Shown here one piece after another: positions 57,658-64,000 of a DNA stretch of 64,000 bases (positions are counted from its first letter, which is position 1; every line of letters starts with the position of its first letter). The notes beneath the pieces are model-generated. The model was not told the DNA's origin. It was given only the letters and a program-made list of their open reading frames with translations, and made no database searches. The position numbers and the translations under genes were made by a program. Location: the NCBI RefSeq assembly GCF_024139115.2, contig NC_085141.1:225604307-225668306 (forward strand). Reading direction: 5' to 3'. Source of the stretch: Armigeres subalbatus. Taxonomy: Eukaryota; Arthropoda; Insecta; Diptera; Culicidae.

Positions 57658-58782
57658 TTCCGTAGATTGCTGCGTCAGACGAACGATGGATGGTATTATT
57701 GGGTCTAGTTCGAATTGGCCGTCAGGATTTGGTGGTTGTTCTTGTTGCTGTAGTTGCTGCTGCTGCTGCTGCGGCTGCAGCTGGTGCTGTTGTTGTTGCG
57801 GCTGCCGTTGCTGTTGATTCTGCTCAGTATTAGCGTTAGGCGGTTGTAATTCCATTTGTGATTTTTTAGTTGGATTGATGGTTTCACCCTTCTTAAAGTT
57901 GATGAAAGATTTTGCAGCAGGAGCTGAAAGAGCTGCAATTGGGTGTTCGATTGTTATTGGAGGACCGGAAAATTGACTTTTTGCCATAAGCAGCAGTTGT
58001 TTGTCATTAGGTTTGTTGTTGCTTTTACTGCGTCGTTTGAGATTCGTCTTGCTAGTGATGTTGTTTTTGATATTGTTGGCATTGGCATTAGTGGTGTTGA
58101 TGAGACGTTTGTTTTGTTTTGTTTGTTTCTGCTGACTCCGTTCTTGGTCCAATTTTTTCCAGTCTGGACTCCACCTACATTTCATTTCCCCACCAGGAAA
58201 GCATTTCCAGCCGGGTTCGTTGATATGCGTAAAGCAAGTTCCTTTGACTTGAGCATCGGCACTTAGCCTTTTTGCACGACGCTCAGCAAAATGTTCAGCA
58301 ACGACATTACGCGGGAGTCTGGTTGCAGCGCTGTTGTAGGGGCTGTTGAAGCGGGGTGGTAAAGCAATTGAATATTTGGACATTGTTTCTGCTTTTGCTG
58401 ACGCTTCTCATGTATATCTACTACTATTTTCGGATAATTCTTCCTCCAGAGATTTCGACTGACCGGTTCCCGCTGCATTTAATTTTGGAGTGGATATATT
58501 CGCAGAAACAAATTTGATTTCGTCGTCTCCTTGGCTCGAAGATGCCAGTGTTTCGTTACTTTTTGTTAAAAGAACCACGTCATTTTGTAGGCAAATCAGC
58601 CTCTCGTCAAAAAGTTGATATTTTTTTGCGACAATACCGTATTCGATTTGCAGATGTCGGCAACGAGGTCGGCAATTGTCGAGGTCGCACGTGAGTCACA
58701 AGACTTCCCATATTCATTTAGCGAAATGCATAAGCTTTCATTATTTCTGTTGGTCGTCGCCAGCACGTTTTTACATCGGCTC
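57649..58782 (-). pseudogene. Unrecognised Asn/Gln-rich coding sequence, 3' portion
   Basis: On the minus strand the text reads CKNVLATTNRNNESLCISLN and ADLVADICKSNTVLSQK, shifts frame at an A-run (58621-58627), and continues with YQLFDERLICLQNDVVLLTK and KFVSANISTPK to a TGA at 58410-58408. The same frame resumes and stays open for 253 codons, with MSKYSIALPPRFNS and a Cys/Trp motif CFTHINEPGWKCFPGGEMKC (Cys spacing C-x10-C-x7-C). A Lys/Asn-rich stretch, a poly-Gln tract and a terminal DPIIPSIVRLTQQST follow to the stop near 57649. It may be a retroelement ORF1 or a host gene copy. The family was not recognised. Its 5' portion appears to be 63185-63462. Confidence 0.45.
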
Positions 58783-58990
58783 CACCCCAGTACCCCGAAT
58801 TCCAGTACCCCGAATGCCATTACCCCGAAGGCCACTACCCCGAATGGGACAGTGCCCCGAAAGTCATTACCCCGAATGGGACACTACCCCGAAATCCATT
58901 ACCCCGAAAGGCAATTACCCCGAAAACATTTAGAATCTATAGTATTCTATTATTATGTTTAACACCAACAGATATCGATGAATCGCAAAG
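58783..58990 (+). repeat. Left terminal TACCCCGAA array
   Basis: Tandem TACCCCGAATGCCAT-like units of 14-20 bp, mirrored at 62966-63184. Confidence 0.85.
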
Positions 58991-59094
58991 TTTTTAACCT
59001 ACCAGTTTAACCAACGGTTTTGATTTTTCTTCTTATTGGCTTTAACTGTCATTCCTGTCATCATGACATGGAAAAGTACTGTTCTACGAAATGG

Positions 59095-59815
59095 AGTAAA
59101 AGATCCTTTTTTCCAACAGAACGCGTTTTCCCGGTATAAGGGGAACAGAGGAGATGATGCCTTGTTTTAATGAACGAGTTTGCCCGGTATAAGGCATACA
59201 GGATAAATAGGATCTTTTTTTGTTTTAATAAACGCGTTTGCCCGGTATAAGGCAGAGAGGGGAGATGATGCCTTCATTAAATGGACGGGTTTGCCCGGTA
59301 TAAGGCACACCGAGGAAATAATTCCTTGTATAAATGAACGCGTTATCCTGGTATAAGACAGACAGAGGAGATGACGCCTTCTTTAAATGGACGGGTTTGC
59401 TCGGTATAAGGCATACAGAGGAAAGTATTCCTCGTTTAAATGAAAGCGTTTGCCCGGTATAAGGCAGACAGAGGAGATGATGCCTTCTTTAAATGGACGC
59501 GTTTGCCCGGTATAAGGCACACCGAGGAAATAATGGCATGTTTAAATGAACACGTTTGCCCGGCATAAGGCAGACAGAAGAGATGATGCCTTCTTTAAAT
59601 AGACGCGCTTGCCTGGTATAAGGCAGACAGAGGAGATGATGCCTTCTTTAAATGGACGTGTTTGCCCGGTATAAGGCAGACAGAGGAGATGGTACCACCT
59701 TTTAATGAACGTGCTTATACCTCGATAAGGCACACAGAGGAAATACTGTCTTTTTAAAAGGAACGTCTGCTCGATAGAAGGGGAAACGAGATGATGCCTT
59801 CTTTAAGCCAACGCA
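59095..59815 (+). repeat. 55-60-bp tandem array, left
   Basis: About 12 units of the form GAACGCGTTTGCCCGGTATAAGGC + AGACAGAGGAGATGATGCCTTCTTTAAAT. The reverse-complement array is at 61905-62830. Confidence 0.9.
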
Positions 59816-59837
59816 ACTTCCCGAAGACGAACAAGAT

Positions 59838-60130
59838 CTCTCTCTCTCTCTCACTCTCATACACAAACTCTCACTCACTCACTTCCTCTGTCTCACTAAT
59901 TATTACTCATTCACCCACTCTCATTCATTCACCCACTTTTACTCACTTAACCACTCTTACTCACTCATCCACTTTTACTCATTCATTTACTTTCAATCAT
60001 TCGTTTTCTCTTTCTCGCTCACTCTTACTCACTCACTCTTACTCGTTTACTCTTACTCGCTCACTCACTAACTCTTACTCGCTCACTCACACACTCACTC
60101 TTACTCACTCACTCTTACTCACCCATTCAC
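59838..60130. repeat. (ACTC)n-rich microsatellite
   Basis: Starts with (TC)n, then long interrupted ACTC/ACTCTT tetra- and hexanucleotide repeats. Confidence 0.9.
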
Positions 60131-60459
60131 CCCTCGTCGATATTGAGATTTAGACCACGCTTCATCCAGAATCCATTGCTTTTACTAAAGTGACCAAGGA
60201 ACAACTTCTACCTTGTTGCCCTAGTAGCCATGCTGACGTGGACCGCAATTGCGTCCAACTCTCTGCATTGTGCATGAAAACGTGCTGCATAATCTCCCCC
60301 TGCCATTCAGGAATCTTGAAGAGTGCCATACGAAGTTCCAAACTGCATAAAAACAGTATAAGTTCTAATTATTGTTCATTCTTATGAAATTTGAATAAAC
60401 TTTTATTGAGTAACATTTTTTTCATTGAAATGAAGTATTAACTTGAAATAATGACTAAT
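60131..60459. other. Unassigned stretch inside the element
   Basis: No gene or repeat seen. Confidence 0.3.
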
Positions 60460-60770
60460 TCGGGGTACTGGCTCATTCGGGGTAGTGTCCCATTAGGGGT
60501 AATGGCATTCGGGGTAGTGACTCATTCGGGGTTGTGGCATTCGGGGTTGTGGCATTCGGGGTAGTGGCCTTCGGGGTAATGGAATTATGGGTAGTGTCGT
60601 AGAGTCTTTTACATCATTGAGCGACTCTACGACACTACCCATAATTCCATTACCCATAATGCTGTAACCCCGAAGGCCACTACCCCGAACCCCATTACCC
60701 ATAATGTGTCACTACCCCGAATGCCATCACCCCGAATGGGATACTACCCCGAATAAGCCAGTTCCCCGAA
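60460..60770. repeat. TACCCCGAA palindrome
   Basis: GGGGTAATGGCATTC units lead to GGAATTATGGGTAGTGTCG at 60590, and the complementary sequence follows after a spacer. A near-perfect core of about 35 bp (GAGTC...GACTC) is centred near 60612. Confidence 0.85.
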
Positions 60771-60953
60771 TCAGTCATGATTTCAAGTTTATAGTGAATA
60801 ACAATTACTTGTTTTACGAATTATACAACAGTAAAGCAACTTCAGTCGAGCAAATTACCTATTTTTCACGAGGATTTTGATCGTATATCCGTACTTATTT
60901 TTCGAGCCGATAGTTCTTTGACAAGCACACTATTAATGATATGAGTATATTAT

Positions 60954-61421
60954 TTCTACGTGAAGATAAACGATTTACAATGATATGGAAATGCGAATTC
61001 TACCATGAACATGTACGTCTAAGTTTAGAAGATGATATAAGCATTTCCATACCTTTGACAAGGTTCACCGTGTCAGACTCGGTACTCAACGGTGCGATTC
61101 GTTTCATTGAACTGATACTATTTGAATCTATTGTCCGCTTGAAACTATTATCCTGTAATGATATGGAAATGCTAATATCATCTTCCAAACTTGGACGTAC
61201 ATGTTCATGATAGCATTAGAGGCGAAAGTATAGAATTGATAGTTCCGTTAGGATACGGCAGGCATGAAGAATGTTTTTATAGAAGTCGCCTGCCGTATCC
61301 TAACGGAACTATCAATTCTATACTTTCGCCTCTAATGCTATCATGAACATGTACGTCCAAGTTTGGAAGATGATATTAGCATTTCCATATCATTGTAAAT
61401 CGTTTAACTTCACGTAGAATT
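60954..61421. repeat. Nested hairpin with a perfect 107-bp stem
   Basis: The arms 61157-61263 and 61288-61394 are exact reverse complements with a 24-nt loop. An outer pair (TTCTACGTGAAG... at about 60956 and ...CTTCACGTAGAA at about 61420) encloses a second, imperfect copy of the arm (60979-61050). A transcript would fold into a long dsRNA stem. Confidence 0.95.
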
Positions 61422-61904
61422 AACACACACGAAATCATTAATTTATTATCCTGTAATAAATGCAGGTCTGATAATAGTCATCATCGCAGCCCGAAATGTC
61501 ACAGTAGCGACGAGTTGTAGTATCGCCTCTGTTACTCGTTGCATCGTCGTCATTGACGCACACGACAATAACTTTCCGGCAACCAAATCGGCATGACGAC
61601 ACCAAAGAACGAAGACTTCATACTATTGTTCTTCAAGCAGCAGCTGCCACTCGGAAAGTGTTTTAAAACCTTTTTATTAATCAATTTGAACTAACATATA
61701 AAGGGGTTTTTGATACCTTCATGTTACCCGAGTTCCTACTATTTGTTTATTTGAGAAGCTATTCTCGTTTGATCTAGTCTATCCATAGTGACTTGCAATC
61801 AAATATGTGAAGAAGTGATTACGGAAATCATCATGACTTTTGGTTGCACGACCATCTTCGTGGTAGGCATGCGGCACGAAGAAACCGAGTAGGTGATGCG
61901 TTGA
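61422..61904. other. Unassigned stretch inside the element
   Basis: No supported feature. Confidence 0.3.
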
Positions 61905-62830
61905 ACCTGGCGAACGCGTTCATTTTTAGAAGGCATTATCTCTTATTCCTGCTTTATACCGGGCAATCGCGTTCACTTAAAGCAGGCATTATTTCCACTG
62001 TTCGCCTTATACCGGGCAAATTCGTTCATTAAAAGAAGGCATTATCAACTCTGTTCCCCTCAAACCGGACTAACGCGTTTATTTATAGAAGGCAACATCT
62101 CCTGAGTTTGCCTTAAACCGGGAAAATTTTTTGATTTTAAGAACGTGTTATCAACTCGGCACGGCAGGCAAATGCATTCATTTAAAGAAGGCATCATCTA
62201 CTCTCTTCACTATATACCGGGCAAATGCGTTCCTTTAAAGAATGCGTTTTTAACTCGGTTCGCCTTATACCGGTCAAATGCGTTCATTTAAAGAACCGGT
62301 CAGTTGCATTCATTAAAATAATCATCTACTCATCTACTCTGTTCACCTTATCCCGGGGAGATGCGTTCATTAAAGGGCATTATCAGCTATGTTCGCCTTA
62401 AACCGGGTAAACGCGTTCATTAAAAGAAGGCATTATCTCCTATGTTCGCATCGTATTACGCAAATGCGTTAATTTAAAAAAAGGGATTATCTTCTCTGTT
62501 CGCCTTATCCCGGACAAATTCGTTTATCCAAAGAAAGCATCATCAACCCTGATCGCCTTGAAGAATGCATTATCTACTCTGTCCTATTTCAGCTGGGCAA
62601 ATGCGTTCATTGAAAAAAGGCTTTATTTCCTATGTTCGCCTTATACCGGGCAAAAACATTCATTTAAAGGCATCATCTTCTCTGTTCGCCTCAAAATGAG
62701 CAAGCACGTTCATGTTAAGCAGTCAAATCTCTTTTTTTCTGCTTTATATCAGGCAAACACGTTCATTTAACGAAGGCACTATTTTCACTGTTCGCCTTAT
62801 GTTAATTGAAAGAAGGCGTTATATCCTCAC
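61905..62830 (-). repeat. 55-60-bp tandem array, right (inverted)
   Basis: Units of GTTCGCCTTATACCGGGCAA + ATGCGTTCATTTAAAGAAGGCATTATC are the reverse complement of the left array but more diverged. Confidence 0.9.
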
Positions 62831-62965
62831 TCCTCACTCCTCATCTTCTCACAATAATGGCGTAGAATGATAGTTGAAGTAAAATGTTGGTTAAATAGAA
62901 CCTTTATTGCCTTTCTCGAGGTAACTCTAATTAGTACATATATACTTTTATTGTTTTCAAAAATT

Positions 62966-63184
62966 GTCATTTTACGATTCATCAGTATCTGTGGGTGTTA
63001 AAACTAATGCTGGAAAAAACTACAGATTCGGAATGTATTCGGGGTAATGGCCTTTCGGGGTAATGGATTTCGGGGTAGTGTCCCATTCGGGGTAATGACT
63101 TTCGGGGTACTGTCCCATTCGGGGTAGTGGCCTTCGGGACAATGACATTCGGGGTACTGGGATTCGGGGTACTGGGGTGGAGTC
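62966..63184 (-). repeat. Right terminal TACCCCGAA array
   Basis: Mirror of 58783-58990, ending GGGGTACTGGGGTGGAG. Confidence 0.85.
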
Positions 63185-63462
63185 CATTGAGCAGGTGCTC
63201 AATGTTTTCAAACAGCAATGATACTGAAGAACAGTTTTTTAGTTCGGCAATAATACGATGGACCGCGTCCGTCTGGGTACGAATTGCCTTTATAAGCTTT
63301 TCCTGTTGATGTAGCATTATGCGTTCCTCGGCCTCTTTCCGTAGAATTTCCTGACAGTCCGCACATAAAGGAGCCACAAACGCAGTGATGTGTTCCCCCG
63401 ATGTCGTTGAACTCCGATACATGCTGCATGGAATCGTTTATTGCAGTACTCCGCACTTCCAC
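63185..63462 (-). pseudogene. Unrecognised coding sequence, probable 5' portion
   Basis: A minus-strand ATG at 63462 opens MEVRSTAINDSMQHVSEFND. The overlapping frame from 63422 carries the more protein-like part: GEHITAFVAPLCADCQEILR, then a helical, probably coiled-coil EEERI..QQEKLIKAIRTQTDA, then LLFENIEHLLN, where the 4.4-kb element begins. The orientation and position fit with the sequence at 58782. No family was recognised. Confidence 0.4.
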
Positions 63463-64000
63463 AAATAACGATCGTTATGCTGCAAGATTTAGCACCACAC
63501 TACATGATGAAAGATTGTTATTACAACCTGGCTAATTGTTTTACGATCTTTCTAACACCTGTAAGTGTTCGTAGTTCAGTGTTGAGTGTTTTTGATACTT
63601 TGTGAACTTTACGTCGTGAAATGTCTAAGCCGAACAAGTAGTGTCCGCATATGTAGTACAGTTTTCTCCGTATTTTGGTATTTTGTCCACCCACTGTGTA
63701 GTACGCAGCCTTCGTTACCTACTTACTTACTTGATACTTGATGGGCTACAGCTCTTCGATGAACCTACGCCGCCCGAATGGATTATCCTTCTCCACTGGA
63801 CTCGATCCTGGGCCAATAAATACCACGAAAAATGGAGATAGAAGAACAGACCCTTATGGGTTTTAAAATCCCACCACCAGAGTTCGCTAAGGACTCCATA
63901 TTGGTAGCAAAAGGATGGCAAGGAATACGCCATGATTATCCACGCTTGGCAGGTGGGGAAATGGGAGAAGAGAAGAAAAAAGAGTAACACGGTGATGGCG
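63463..64000. other. Unassigned stretch to window end
   Basis: TCAGTGTTGAGTG near 63577 resembles an insect initiator, followed by a 5' UTR-like segment. No supported gene was seen. A TTAC tetranucleotide run lies near 63717. Confidence 0.3.

Larger units (their letters stand above)
58783..63184. mobile_element. 4.4-kb element of mirrored satellite arrays
   Basis: The two ends are inverted repeats of about 200 bp that start CTCCACCCCAGTACCCCGAA and consist of TACCCCGAAtgccat units, then unique text (ACACCMACAGATAYYGATGAATCG). Inside, 55-bp arrays (59095-59815 and 61905-62830) are also mirrored. The centre holds a TACCCCGAA palindrome (60460-60770) and a perfect hairpin (61157-61394). No transposase was found. 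No clean TSD was seen. Confidence 0.75.

Noticed and set aside
58408..58410. In-frame TGA as a selenocysteine codon or readthrough site
   Set aside because: An additional frameshift upstream and the splitting by an element make simple decay the better explanation; no SECIS-like structure was identified.
1..64000. CRISPR arrays, bacterial operons or integrated viral genes
   Set aside because: Tandem repeats here lack CRISPR spacer structure, the genes are eukaryotic, and no viral coding signature was recognised.

Overview
The window looks like nuclear DNA of an Aedes-type mosquito. It is AT-rich and dominated by transposable elements. It carries SINEs resembling Feilai, a Jockey-clade LINE resembling Juan, RTE-like LINE pieces, several hAT-type elements with 8-bp target-site duplications (TSDs), and large satellite blocks embedded in elements. 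The species cannot be fixed from the sequence alone.

Only two genes look intact, and they face each other. A secreted protein with four peritrophin-A (CBM14) chitin-binding domains lies on the + strand (36053-37286), with a 7-nt first coding exon, a TATA box, an initiator and a poly(A) signal. A secreted protein with one CBM14 domain and a Thr/Pro-rich mucin-like tail lies on the - strand (52640-53224). Both fit chitin-containing extracellular matrix such as peritrophic matrix or cuticle. About 15 kb of nested transposons separate them.

Layout: 1-560, RNase H fragment of a LINE. 2670-5815, a simple repeat and a 3-kb satellite split by a hairpin MITE. 6172-7526, a DNA element. 7825-11105, a segment bounded by 233-bp inverted repeats and holding LINE pieces and a SINE. 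11137-19965, a palindromic tRNA-bearing foldback whose left arm is broken by a 7.1-kb and a 0.9-kb hAT-type element. 20435-23909, a Feilai piece and a LINE split by a Mutator-like MITE and partly duplicated. 23910-28924, a second copy of the large hAT family carrying a probable solo LTR. 29570-33107, a hAT-like element filled with a 23-bp satellite. 33300-36000, MITEs. 36053-37286, gene 1. 38807-43354, a Juan-like LINE with a 13-bp TSD. 43513-48433, a third, eroded copy of the large hAT family. 48497-51945, LINE and MITE debris. 52640-53224, gene 2. 55040-57657, an RTE LINE whose endonuclease is split by a foldback transposon with a transposase-like remnant. 57649-63462, an unrecognised minus-strand coding sequence split by a 4.4-kb element of inverted satellite arrays around a perfect 107-bp hairpin.

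The most informative signals are nested insertions that can be ordered because uninterrupted paralogues lie in the same window, and the 107-bp perfect hairpin, a candidate source of small RNAs. No clear non-transposon novel system was found.
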